This document shows, piece after piece, positions 1 through 11,298 of a DNA stretch of 64,000 bases. The notes under the pieces are model-generated. The model was not told the DNA's origin and ran no database searches. It worked only from the letters and a program-made list of their open reading frames with translations. This DNA comes from Stenopsyche tienmushanensis (taxonomy: Eukaryota > Arthropoda > Insecta > Trichoptera > Stenopsychidae). Each line of letters opens with the position of its first letter. Within the stretch, counting starts at the first letter, position 1. The position numbers and the translations under genes are program-made. The stretch covers positions 3,720,001 to 3,784,000 of the forward strand of contig WACJ01000125.1 of NCBI GenBank assembly GCA_008973525.1. The letters run 5' to 3'.

Positions 1-115
1 TTTGTATTTTGATAGATGCTCCAACAATCGAGATAGATTGAAATCAGAAATTGCTAAATATGAAGCCAAATGTGCCAAAATAAATAAGCTTTAAGTTAAG
101 GTGGGCCGCAAAAAA

Positions 116-520
116 ATCCCGATTTCCCGACAAATTATTTATTTCCGTCGCTGCAAATGAATGCTTATACACCATAATACTTTGATGTGATTCGTAATTA
201 TATTACGGAGGAGAATAAAAATTCTGAGCCCCGTAATTATTATATTTCATATCGATATTCCCATTATTAGAGTCGATGTGTAGTAAATACATCACCGGTA
301 GGGAAAGATCAATATAACAATTTGAAAAACATATATGTACTCTGTATATATGTATACATAGATTAGATAGTTACTGCCCCTAGGCGTCGCCTAAGCTCGC
401 CAATTAGTAGTTACGCCACTGTTTCCAAGCGTCCAAATATCGGCGGGAATGTCTCAATTTGGTAGCCTTTATCGTGCTGGTGAGTGTACGATTTCTGTTA
501 GATAAAAATTTCAATCCTGA
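116..520 (-). mobile_element. hAT-type element fragment, copy 1 (reversed)
   Basis: Read on the minus strand, this segment repeats the sequence at about 53395-53800 and 23830-24130. All three share a block around a spaced TACCGGTGATGTATTTACTAC-like motif, the phrase TCCGTAATATAATTACGAATC, and GCAGCGACGGAAATAAA. The best copy (53.3-54.2 kb) continues into a hAT C-terminal dimerisation domain, which is why this one is called hAT. No coding sequence remains here. The outer edge near position 520 (minus-strand 5' side) has a CGGGAAATTCAGGATTG stretch that matches the start of the 53.3-kb copy. The inner edge near 116 is simply where similarity stops. Confidence 0.7.
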
Positions 521-530
521 ATTTCCCGAA

Positions 531-1639
531 TCTCTTCTTAGACTTCTTATCATTGTCAACGTGCATATATTATAAATTCTTCAACTTCATTATTATCTTG
601 AAATACAAACCTTCTATTTAAAAACAAGGACGCCGGAAGGTTAGAATTTGAAGACGTGAAATACCTAGATTTGGGATGGGTTCAGAAAGAAAAATGTTGT
701 TCAAGAAAGGGTCCGCCAAATAAAAATGTTGTTTCAGACGGGGTCCGCGGACTACATTAGTTTAAGAGCCCCTGCACTAAGGTAATCATCAGACTCGGAC
801 TCATTACATCCGTCTGCAATTGCAGACGTATTCGCGAATGCGTTAATGTTGTATTCGTTAAGCAATTTGTATCGACTTTATTATCCCGGGTCAATTTCAT
901 GATCTTACACTTAATCTAAGACATAATACTTTATATAACCCTTCCTGTACTTTTATCAACACACTTTAATTAGTATTGTGTTCGTTTTGTGGAACAAATA
1001 GGATAGCCTTATTAACCACAATATTAATTTTTGGTCTCAGAAAATAGTTGTCATTAGCTTTTCAACATCTCCGATCTGGACTCAATATTTTTGCGATGGA
1101 CCATTTTAGAGCAGATTCATGTTGAATTTCCCTGATAGTCTTCGGTTAATTTTTATGTATTATTATAAATGAACTATGATGATGATTATAAAAAGATTCC
1201 ATGAAAGCTGTCACTATGTGTTCAAGTATTATTTTTGGGTTCTTATCTTCTTAAGTAGGTTTTTTTTTTATTGATCATTGCATCATCGAGCAATGGTTTT
1301 ACACTCATATTTATCAAACATGTTGTCATTTTCGTATATCTATTTTTTTAATGAATAATTTTGTTAGTTTATGCAAATATGCAGTATTCATTGTATGACT
1401 GTCACGATTGCTAAGAAAATATTCAAATGTCCATTAATTATATCTTAAATTGCGTTACTTTACTGTATTCAAATAATTCTAGTATTGAGTTATGAATGCT
1501 TCATAAAAAAATTGTTTTTTAATAAAATATAAATTTGGTTGGGCAATTCGATCACAATGTGTTGAAAATGATGTCTTACAAATCATATGTGCTCATGTTT
1601 CAATAAATTCATCCTTGTGTGTCACACCTACAACAAAAA
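531..1639. other. A+T-rich single-copy DNA
   Basis: No coding signature or transposon end is seen. The only structure is a short two-unit tandem repeat, listed separately at 690-750. Confidence 0.5.
690..750 (+). repeat. Two-unit 32-bp tandem repeat
   Basis: The unit AAAAATGTTGTT-CA-GA--GGGTCCGC occurs at 690-721 and again, slightly changed, at 722-750. It is a simple local duplication with no coding meaning that I can see. Confidence 0.7.
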
Positions 1640-2110
1640 TGGATTGTAACACCCACAACGCCCAACACTCTTTTGTGTAGCCCATACGTGTGGGTCCAAA
1701 AATAGCCACTCAAGATGCCAATTCGTCGATGGTACAAGACTTAATTGGGCTGATTGCTAATTTCTTTGTGGGGTCCTCAATGCACTTCCTCGCTCCCGCT
1801 TATGTGATAAAATCCGTCTAGGGATTCGGTCCCCATTTGGAGCTCTACATCCGTCTATACTGGGCTCAGGCAATAAAGCCGCTCTCATCTGACAGAACTG
1901 GGACAAGTCACGTAACCTTTTTGTACGGTCGAAAAAAAACAAGGCAAACACTTCCTGCCGCTTATATCCTTCGTTATCCTCATTCAGAGCGACACGCGCG
2001 CCTTTGTTTGCTCAAAAAAAGAGGATCTGGGTCCGGGATTAAAAAATCCGCGCCGGGATTCGAAAATGATCCGTGTCAAGCAAAAAGTCACGACCCGACC
2101 TGACCGCCGA
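1640..2110. other. G+C-richer single-copy segment, function unknown
   Basis: Base composition is visibly less A+T-rich than the flanks, and short frames are open on both strands (for example 1837-2103 plus and 1757-1951 minus). Neither predicted peptide resembles a known family and neither has a convincing splice context. It could be conserved non-coding DNA; only comparison with a related genome would tell. Confidence 0.3.
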
Positions 2111-2340
2111 TTGACGAATGAGTTTTAATTATAAAGCATCCCGTAAAAGTGATCAAACGCGATCATCCCCTAATTAAAATCATAATTTGCTTCGTCCATT
2201 TCAAAGACTGACGCAAATTTTTAAGCTATATTTAGATTATTTCCAATGTAAATTTGGACACTTTTGATTTATTTTTAAGGATTTATACATTCACATGACT
2301 AATTTTATTTTTTTAAATAAAAATTACATAAAAAATCTAA

Positions 2341-2425
2341 TTATTTGATATGGACGGCTTGGACCATGATGATGGCGTTGAGTCAAGTAATAAGCATGTC
2401 GCACGCTGTATATATTTACACCTCT
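2341..2425. repeat. Member of an unclassified repeat pair (other copy at 52.7 kb)
   Basis: The segment containing TGGCGTTGAGT, a GTCGCACGC core and a following TATA-rich stretch recurs in the same orientation at 52666-52745 with scattered substitutions. The flanks do not match, so this is a dispersed repeat rather than a segmental duplication. Its class is unknown. Confidence 0.55.
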
Positions 2426-4463
2426 AAAATATACTATGTTTGTCCATCTGTTCATTCGTTGTTCACACATAATTAAAGGCAATTTTATTTGGAATAGATA
2501 CATGATAAAAAATCCGTATTGAGCACTTTTTTTATCTACATGATATACTTTAAGATTTTCGATATTTCTATATTCTATTGGAATTTCAATGTATGTCTGT
2601 CTGTTCTGCAAGCAATTTAAAAAAAAAACACTACCAATTTAATAGGTTATGTATAGAGATATAATTGCACTCAATTATCAAGAGATTTGTGCAATAATTC
2701 TGGGTAAAAATATTCATGATCTGCAATAAAATTATAAAATTTTCACGATACATTTGAATGATTTTAAAAATATTTTTAATAAATTTAATTTCATATCCTG
2801 GTCATACAAGTTTGCTAAAAATCATTTTTTGCGGTTATTGTATTCTGATTAATGACCCAAGCAATCCTGGATTTTTAATGATCACTCGCTGCTCCAAATT
2901 TGTGATCATCTTCCATTTCAATCAAATTATTTTATTTATTGATAAGCTGTTAAATTTTAAATATCTTCTTAAATAAAAATACAATTCGTGAAATAAAATT
3001 ATCGTTTATCTTATAAATTTGTAGTATTTTAATGCTCTGAATAAAACATTGCCAAACCTAATCGAATTTTTCAAGGTTTTCATTATCATTTCACAAGGAC
3101 TCACTATAAGTCAAGATTCGTATGAGCACAAAGAAAGCGAATTCAATTTAATACGATGAGAGGGTAAATATAAAATCGTGACCCTTATAAATAGCGTAAA
3201 GGGCTCATCAACGCAACTCTTACGTCGGAAACCCTTGATCTGGTTGATTTGTTCCCCTGCGATTTGGACGTGAGTTCAGAGAATTAATTAAAAATAGATC
3301 TGAACCATTTCTATCTATTATGTATCAGTCTTTCTCTCACTAATTCCTCGAGGGATGGAAACGGTGACTCTACGCAAGAAGTCTATCGCAAATCGATGAG
3401 GCTTAATGAGGGGAAGGTACGAAATCTTAATTATTTTCTTGTGCTGCCCGGGCAAAGTCGCAAAAAGTCACAAGGCTTTTTTGTATTATTTTTTGCTACG
3501 ATCAAACAACAAGGATATTGATATTTAAACCACGCTAAAGCTTCATTTCTACGTAGATATTTTTAAAATAAATATTTAGGTCACTCGGGACACAAAATTG
3601 CCTAGAGAAATTGTGATTTGAAATGCCATTTCCTTATTCGGTCACCAAGAGTAATAAGAGAGAGACCCTACTCGAAAACCCTAAGGCCTTTCAAAAGATA
3701 TTCCTTATAAATGTAATGGGTCTCTATTTAACTCTTTATGTCTTCATATCTAATATAATCCTAATAATCCTCTCCGGGCGGAGAAACAATAGCTTAACGA
3801 TATCGTTTTAGTACTCAATGTGCTGTAATTTGGAACACCATTCATATATCTTGATAATCATTGTATTTCCTGAAGTAAATTTGAATATATTTTACAGGAT
3901 CATTTTTCTGCTTATAAAGCTCGAGATAATAATGGGGAAAAATGTTAGCATTTCGCTAGAGTGGTCTCAGTTCTGAATCATTCTTCGGCTCATAGATTAT
4001 TTCTATTTCCCTTTTTCAGCTTCCTTTCATACTACCATCGATGCAGATATCGCAGGGAACATCAATTATGATACGTTTTTATTTAATTATATCTTAATTA
4101 TGTCTAAATCCACACATGACGTTTTCAATCACGAAGTATAAATCTCGTATTCATAAGGAAGACTAAGATGAATATTCATTGGATGTACGGTCTTAATACG
4201 GACATACAGGACGAATGCTAATTCGATTCTCGATATCAAATCACATATCAAAGCCAAATTTGTATTTTTTCCCCAAGAAATGCAATATTTAATGAATACA
4301 AGTTATAATTGCACCTTTTTTTGCCAAATCAAAAAAATATACCATTATATATTCAAGATTGGTACATTTGGTTTTTAATGCTGGCATTATTTGTGAATTA
4401 AACCAAGTATTGATATTGATTATTCATTTCTGGGTGCTTTTGCAGACTTTGAAAAATTAATAA
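2426..4463. other. A+T-rich DNA without recognisable gene or element
   Basis: Short frames such as 2758-2976 and 3623-3811 (plus) give hydrophobic, low-complexity peptides with no family resemblance. The 3170-3420 stretch is less A+T-rich and has a TATAAATA at 3187-3194 with a GTGAGTT about 80 bp downstream. Such pairs are expected by chance in DNA of this composition, so I do not call a promoter. Confidence 0.5.
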
Positions 4464-4465
4464 TA

Positions 4466-5212
4466 TAAGGTTGTCCCATAAGTTTCTTTCGCAAATGAGC
4501 ACAGATCTAATCATAGCCATGGTTGAAGAAGAAAACCCGCGATATACTATTCGCGAAATGGCTAACAAGTTAGAAATTCCACGATCTTCTTCTCCAACGA
4601 CACAATAGCCAACCTTTTTTTTAGAGACTTGTCACTGGAGATGAAAGTTGGATACTCTATGAGAATATCCAACCTAAACGGTCTTGGACCAAGGGCACAG
4701 AAGCTTTAACTGTAGTTAAACCTGGCCTACATCCAAAAAAAGTTTTGCTATGCATTTGATGGGACTGGAAGGGGGTAGTTTATTATGAACTATTCAGCAA
4801 GGTGAAACGATCAATTCAGCAAAATATTGCTTCCAACTAGACAATCCAAAGAATGCAATTGCCAGAAAACAGCCAAAACTAGCGAACAGACGGCGTTGTT
4901 TTTCACCATGATAACGCCAGGCCTCATGTGTCTTTGCTCGTCAGAAATAAATTAATATCATTTGACGGGAATGTTTCACCTCATGCTCCATAGTCTCCAG
5001 ACATTGCCTCTTCAGATTATTATTTATTTCTCTCATTGAAAAATTCTTTACGTGGTAAAAAAAATAATTCAAAAAAATAATTCAAAAAAATAATATAAAA
5101 ATGTAACTTGATCAATATTTTGCCAACAAACCTGGGAAATTTTGATGTAATACAAATTATTGTATATTTTTTTCTTAATATAAAAACGAAAGAAACTTAT
5201 GGGACACCCTAA
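4466..5212 (+). mobile_element. Decayed mariner element with both terminal inverted repeats
   Basis: The left end (AAGGTTGTCCCATAAGTTTC at 4467-4486) is mirrored by GAAACTTATGGGACACCCT at 5192-5210, giving inverted repeats of roughly 26 bp with few mismatches. TA dinucleotides flank the left end; the right edge is slightly degraded. The element is about 0.75 kb against about 1.3 kb for a full mariner, so it carries an internal deletion. The interior is a broken mariner transposase reading on the plus strand (separate entry). It is a dead copy. Confidence 0.88.
4504..5060 (+). pseudogene. Mariner transposase pseudogene (DD34D type)
   Basis: Mariner transposases cut and paste DNA using three aspartates. 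Here an N-terminal helix-turn-helix remnant (about 4504-4590) reads ENPRYTIREMANKLEIPRS. It then jumps, through an internal deletion, to the catalytic domain. First aspartate region: VTGDESWILYEN near 4631. Second: HHDNARPH near 4904. Third: SPDIASSDYYLF near 4994-5030. All three catalytic aspartates are therefore still visible, but several stops and frame changes break the reading frame and the C-terminus is lost. The spacing between the second and third aspartates is one base off a clean 34-residue gap, consistent with an indel. Family assignment is firm; the subfamily is not. Confidence 0.88.
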
Positions 5213-5254
5213 TGTAATGGCTGATGAACAACATGTGTGCCATGGATCAAACAA

Positions 5255-5545
5255 TCGTTAATGGCCAATCAGTACGCTATTTTTTGCACGTACATCGCTT
5301 TTCCACATATTTCCGAATTAAAGAGAATGTATACGTTCAGGAAGAAGTAGGGAGAGTTGATGGATAGCCTTGTCTGCGGAAGAGGTGTTTTTCCCGCAGG
5401 CTCCTGATTGTAACCTCTCTCTTTCTGTAAATAAAAAGAATAGTTAAGACGAGAGTGTTTCCATCATCACGCAATCACCATTATCTTCTAACGCGACTAC
5501 ATCATGGCCTCTTGCCTCTTGGTGTTTCCCCTCCACTACGTTACA
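5255..5545 (+). mobile_element. Solo or truncated LTR, copy A
   Basis: The right edge ends in CA at 5545 and is followed at once by a primer-binding site, which is what defines it as an LTR. It shares with copies at 19.2, 30.8, 36.7, 43.1, 45.4, 46.7 and 56.2 kb a GCCTTG motif followed by a G+C-rich palindrome (here 5371-5401, CTGCGGAAGAGG...CCCGCAG). An AATAAAAAG polyadenylation-like signal lies near 5430. No gag, protease or reverse transcriptase follows, so the internal region is lost. The left edge is uncertain because no clear TG start could be fixed. Confidence 0.6.
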
Positions 5546-5546
5546 T

Positions 5547-5565
5547 TGGTGTCAGAACTGGGATT
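5547..5565 (+). other. Retrotransposon primer-binding site (tRNA-Leu type)
   Basis: TGGTGTCAGAACTGGGATT lies one base after the LTR end. It is the complement of the 3' end of a tRNA-Leu acceptor plus CCA with one mismatch, so reverse transcription would have been primed by tRNA-Leu. A near-identical site follows the LTR at 46.9 kb. Confidence 0.7.
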
Positions 5566-6790
5566 AATGAAGCTTCACTTCGAGATGAATTGCGCGGATT
5601 GCGATAAATCAACTATATTATATCGTCAATTTAAGAATTATTTTTAATACGTGTAACATCCTTTTCCTAGTTATTATTTTTAAAATACTTGAATTCAAAA
5701 TTTTGGTCTTAGGTACATAACAAATTATTTCATAAAATATTCTTTCCTATGTATACCCTTAAGAGAGGCATCTGATAAAAAAACAATTAAAAAGTTTCTT
5801 TCCTGACATTTCATTATCATAACATTGACGGGAATCGGTGAAGTACTGATAGGGATGTCATATTTGATTTCAAATTATTTGTCAAATCCAGTTGATAACC
5901 CCTGATTTATAACTTCCTCTCGAATGGCGTCTCAGTTTCTTTCTAGCGCGTGATTTTCTTGAAATTTAAAATCTCTCGCCCATTGAAGTGTCATTCGGAT
6001 ATATATGAACCGACAATTATTCTACTGGATTCTGCGAAAATTTTCACTGCAGCTTAAATGCAATCCCATCGAATGCAACATTCAATCCACTTGAAATGCA
6101 AGCGAAATGAATTCCGTATTCACTTCGTGGAAATTCGATTAGATTGTCAAGCAAATGAAAATTCACATGAATCCTATATCAAATTTCAGATAATATGAAC
6201 AGGAATGTCCTGCACTGGACGTACAGGGTGCGACAGGGCAACTTCCTTATTTGAAACGCGCATCCTGAAGCGCCAGTTATTCAAAGATGACTGAAAAATT
6301 CATATTTAATTGTATTAAATGGTCGATGACACAACATGTGTATCATACTAGTGCATGGATCGTACCCACGATGACTGTATGCTACATTTTTCATCAACAA
6401 TTAGTGACTTTTATAATAGTTATGCGCAATGTATTGAACAAGTACATACATAGTCTCAGAATAAAATGAATTATTATTTAAATAATACATAAAATTCGTC
6501 TTTCTCACAAAAATATCAAAAAATGTATGTATGCATCGAGTGTCTCAGAAAGGAATGCATTTTTTATAAAGAGTAATTAGTTTTCCTTCTTAGACGATTT
6601 CCGTGAAAGAATTTTTAGAAAGTAGAAGATCTATTATCGACTATTCGCTTATAATTAGCCCTGCCCAACTTTATTTAATACTTTAATAGAACCAGATTTT
6701 TTATGATTTAATTTTTAAAATTCATAACATATCAATGACAAATCTGACATGAAAATTGCATTAACTGTATGTTTGATTGTGGAGGTCTTT
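5566..6790. other. A+T-rich DNA, mostly unassigned
   Basis: No coding region or element is recognised apart from the short dispersed repeat at 6226-6285. A run of GAAATGCAAGC-like words at about 6050-6120 looks repetitive but is too short to classify. Confidence 0.45.
6226..6285 (+). repeat. Terminal-repeat-like dispersed repeat (second copy at 47.8 kb)
   Basis: ACAGGGTGCGACAGGGCAAC followed by TTCCTTATTTGAAA recurs at 47788-47840 with a few changes. The TA-CAGGGTG start looks like the end of a Tc1/mariner-type element, but no matching inverted end was found at either locus. Confidence 0.5.
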
Positions 6791-6791
6791 A

Positions 6792-7384
6792 CACAGGGTA
6801 TTTTGCACATGGACCGACAATTTTTTTTTGGGGGTTAGAAGGGGTCTTTTGCTACGTTTCACATAAAGACCCTATGTCCTCAGGGTTGTCAAAAAATTTT
6901 TAAAAATATATATGTTTATCAAATTTTCACCTTAAGATCATCATAACTTTTTCATCTGTAGTTGTAATGTGAAAAAAATAACTTGCAAAATATTTTGCAA
7001 TGCATTTTTGATATAAATAAATCATTATTTTGTTCAACTGGTTTAAAGAAACTTCTAAAGTCACAAAAAATGTGCAAACGAATGAGAAATGTCAAAAATT
7101 CCAAATTTCTAAATAAAAAACTAGCAAATATTTTCAACATTAAAACGATATGCTACATGTCATACAAATCATTCAATATATATTTTGGCAGTCCTATTTC
7201 GTGGCTCGCACGATCACCAGACCTGACACCATTGGATTTCTTTGTCTAGGGACGTGCATAAAAAATATCTATTAAGAAATATTTTTTGACAACCCTGACA
7301 CTTAAGACTATGTGTGCCTATGTAAAATGAAGCAAAAGACCCCCCAAAAAAAAAAAAATTATCGACCATGTGCAAATCACCTGT
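6792..7384 (+). mobile_element. Mariner-type MITE, family M copy 1
   Basis: Long terminal inverted repeats of about 100 bp flank the element. The left one has GGGTATTTTGCACATGGACC and then a T-run and GGGGGTT; the right one is its mirror ending at CACCTG. TA flanks both sides. The interior is A+T-rich with one remnant of a transposase catalytic motif at about 7195-7256, reading WLARSPDLTPLDFF followed by V and a stop. Six copies of this family occur in the window (also 11.3, 31.3, 40.7, 43.3 and 57.9 kb). None encodes a complete transposase, so it would depend on an enzyme supplied elsewhere. Confidence 0.85.
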
Positions 7385-7386
7385 AT

Positions 7387-8989
7387 ATGGCGTCTCAGAA
7401 TGAAATGCATGCATGCAAAGCATAATTATTCTTGCTTTTGTTAACCGGATAAAATGGGAAATTGACTAATTTATTATGGAATTATCTTCAATTCTTCAAG
7501 TAGGGATATTCATATATTTGATAATAACGTTTATTCCTATTTATCAAAAATAATGTTGAGATAAAAATGTAATGAATGAATAAATACGTGAAATCGCATC
7601 CGCTATAGATAGGCAAGGGGTTTAATTTTCCTGCTTAGTAGCGAAAGCCTTTGAAAGGGTAGTTCTAGTTAAAAGAGACGTTCCTTGGAGCAACAACTCT
7701 ACATAAAACTGAGTGTCAACTACTTACAGTAATTTACGTGCTTTGAAAAACCCTGTGCTGCATCTGAATGATACTTACTAACTTCTTTGAGCTGAATGAA
7801 TGACACCATTTCACACTTATAAGTATATCCATGACAAAAAGGCAAAAGCTCTTCGTAAATGAGGAAAAAGCTCCAACAACTTAACCTTTTGCTACAGTAA
7901 GGACCTTATTGATAAATTCGCAGAATCTTCACGAAAAATTGCCACTTATATTTTCAGCGTCGATTCTCAAACCATGTTTTATTAAAATTCGAATTAAATT
8001 GTGGCTCGGGTCGGCGATGTCAACCGAAGCATACAATCACGTTTTACAATTATAACATCCAGTCATCCAAATGTATTATAGAGCTTTTATAAAATTAATT
8101 GAAAGAAGCCGATAAATACATAAATACACAATCGATAAGTTACATTTTAAAGAGTATTAAAAGCATCATCCTGAATATTATAAAAATGATTAATTTATTA
8201 TAAAAACTGTTCTTTATACTTGCGCATCTATACGTGTGGTGGACGTAACCTCTTTTCGACAAAGAAAAATGGTAGAAAATGGAAAGTGTGAGCGGAAAAG
8301 GAGGAAAATGTGGAAATTCCTTAATGAATTGCCCTGACAGAACACGGCGCTCCTAAGGATTATATTAATCCCTAATAAATTTCCATCAAAGTAGCGCGAC
8401 TCTTTTTTGCTCCCGCGGCCAGTGGCGGCGCGCGGTGAGGTTTTCAACAGGTGAAATACCCGGGCGCTTCCTTCAGCGGGCACCCAAATTAAATATTTGT
8501 CGGGATGAAATCGTTCCGGCGAAAGCCTGGACCGATATTGTTATCGTTTGCATTATTAAAATATCCTCGACAGTCCTGTAATCCTTTTTTTATTACCGTC
8601 CAAGAGTCGGGACAGGTTTAATTAAAACGAAGCCAATATAAGCATCCAATTGTCAATATATACAACTTAAAACGCATAGTTAGGTTGTATAAATGTATAC
8701 CTTCAATCAGTCATGCATTGGATGTTAAATTTTATGCATCCATAGCTATGATTAACATTGATTGTCAATGAATTTTAACTGCATCCGTGCAAAATTTTAA
8801 TATTCAATATTTTAAATCATGTCATTTACAGTCTATTTATCGTTTTGAATCAAATTTAAATTTGGTTTATTTTTGGCACATTTTAGGAGGCGTCCCTAAT
8901 TGGAGAGGCCAACTTTTGATCTGGATGATTTGTACGATGATTACAAAGATGTTTGGCTAATAGGGCCGGCTTAAAAAGGTTTTTATTCG
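7387..8989. other. Unassigned DNA with a G+C-richer segment at about 8210-8530
   Basis: No gene or transposon end is seen. The 8214-8530 stretch is compositionally distinct and contains an open minus-strand frame of 89 codons. The peptide has no family resemblance, and the frame may be open only because of base composition. Confidence 0.4.
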
Positions 8990-9400
8990 GGGCTTTTCCG
9001 GTTGAACCTTCAAGATTTTCGAGTGCTGGTACATCTCAAGTGAGCTCACTCTTATTCATAAGGCATTCATATTAAAAGCCTTTAACGGTTTCCATAGAGC
9101 TGATCTCCTTCATCCCCTATTTCACGGAAGCTTCCGCAGCTTCGTTGCAAAATGCAGCAGATTTTTCCATTCCACTTTTACGGCTCACCCCTCACGGCGC
9201 CATCCTATCGGTTTAATTTTTATTGGAATAGCTTTTTTATTACGGGTCCACCCACCGCCCTCTCGGAAGCTGTGTGGGTTGCGAAAACTTAGCTGGCTTT
9301 ACCGTTACCGGAAAATTCGCTTCTTATAGACGGCTCTCTCTTTAATTGCTGGATTAAAAGGAAAAATTCCCCTTTGATGTTTTTCTTTTCCTTTTTAAAA
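8990..9400. other. Candidate conserved non-coding segment
   Basis: Single-copy, G+C-richer than its surroundings, no open frame worth calling, with homopolymer T runs and several short inverted words. Stretches like this in arthropod intergenic DNA are often enhancers, but nothing in the sequence proves it. Alignment to a related genome is the test. Confidence 0.25.
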
Positions 9401-11298
9401 TTCTTATTTCGTTTATGTTAACGTCATCGTGCGCCCTGTGGAGCAACTCAGTAATATTATACTTCATGCATATCAAACGAGGTTTTTTTCAGACAACTCC
9501 ATTAACGTGTATCATAGGAGTATTCTCTTCAGATAGTAAATTCATCCAAAAGGATGATTTTCACAATCAATTAAAATACACTAACACAAAACAACCTAAA
9601 ATAATGGATCCTATTTAAATACAATATATTAAATAAGCAATGTATGCTATGACTTATTTCATCAACTTAGCAATATGATGTATTTGACAATAAGCAACCA
9701 TTAAATTCCCTAAAATTATATATAATTATTATAGACTCAAAATATATTCAAATACATCCATATGAATTCACCAAGAGCTATGCTATGTATGAAGCGTGGA
9801 ATAAATCCGAACGTCGCACTTAAGAAGCATGCACGCTGATTCAGATTTTTCCATATCTCACATCTGACAAGATGAACAATCATTTTAATGGTAAGTAAAT
9901 GTACATCCTACATTAATTTATACATACTATTTTTTATTATTAATTTTGCTTTTGAAAGATTATCAATTTGATTAATTAACGAAAAGGAAATTCTTTTTCT
10001 TAGAATTTTTTTCAATTTTAATATAATTCTTAACACTCAGCTCGTTTAATTCTTGAGCTTAATTTTTAAAAAGCAATTACTTTAAATTAAGCCCTTTCTA
10101 GGAAATAAAAAATGCGTCACGCATTGTATGAAAAATTCGTGGTACAAATAAGCTCATTCTTGAGATGGCTATGCGAGCTTAAAGCTCGTTGTCTCAGAGT
10201 TGAAATTTATGATTTTTAAACGAATATGTTGTCGACTTTTATCCCCGCCACCCTTCAAATTGCTATGTTATCAAAGAGACATGCCAAAATATGGGTCATC
10301 AAGGGTCGCTCGATTCACTTAAAAAAATTGAAGAGTTTTTGGCCATTGTCGATGAAAATGGGTCGCAGGATTCCTTTGTCATATCCCAGGGAGAAAATCA
10401 TATCGCCATTGTCGGGGGATATTTTCAGCGGGTTTTCGCCAAATCCTCGCGGAATGAATGACAGCCTTCTATGGCGGTCCTAAGCCGGCCTTTTGCTTCT
10501 CATAGTTTAGGTACAATAACTGTAGGACCATTAACTATATCCGTTCTTAGAAGGATCTTATCTAATGTATACGTATAGCCGAGCTTTGTACGGCGCTTGT
10601 CTTTTATATTTCGTCTATAAATAATGATCCAATAGAACTTGTTAACTGCTTTAAATGAGAGAGGCATTTTAAAAAAATCTTAGGCTTGTATTATCCTCGA
10701 GCGCTTTTATATTGTACTGATGAAATGGGCAAAACATGCCAAAACGATGATACCTATAAGTTGATAGATAAATTGTTGTAATTTCGTCTACTGGCATAGA
10801 ATCTGCCATAAAAATTTACTTCAAAAATTGTTGAAATTATGAAAAATTATGGCTACACACCAGATTAGATATTCAATTTGATCAATCGAACCTACATATA
10901 ATATCATAAGATGAAAAACATGCGAAGAGATTCAAGGTGGTGAATGAAAGAATATCCTTACTCTCATGGTCTAATTCTTCCGGAGATTTCATAATGAAGC
11001 CTTTATTTATTAATTGGTCTTCAAGCCCTTGAGCAATGAAAGGATATGGCAAAACGAATTTGCCTGTTTATCGGAGAGTAAATAAAAAAGCTTGAAAAAT
11101 GATCCCATAATGGAACAAGAAAGAAATTCAAGAGGGAACAACATAATATTTTGGAACCGTATCATGAAATAGGTAACGATTTAAACGTTAAAAGGGGATA
11201 ACTTGACTTATTGCAGTATTTTTAAAGACTTAATCAAAAAATACCCAGAAAATAAGTCAAACATATAGAATTGTTAGTGATAGAGATGATGAATTATA
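9401..11298. other. A+T-rich DNA without recognisable gene or element
   Basis: Short open frames (9415-9618 and 10226-10483, plus) give no recognisable protein. The 10200-10500 part is less A+T-rich and single-copy. No terminal repeats, LTR motifs or reverse transcriptase motifs were seen. Confidence 0.5.

Noticed and set aside
2885..2905. Likeness between about 2885-2905 and 53110-53135 (CTGCTCCAAATTT)
   Set aside because: Under 20 bp with no extension; not distinguishable from chance.
3187..3275. TATAAATA followed about 80 bp later by a GTGAGTT donor-like word (plus strand)
   Set aside because: A TATA-like word is expected often by chance in DNA this A+T-rich. Unlike at 38.6 and 59.1 kb, the surroundings are not compositionally distinct enough.
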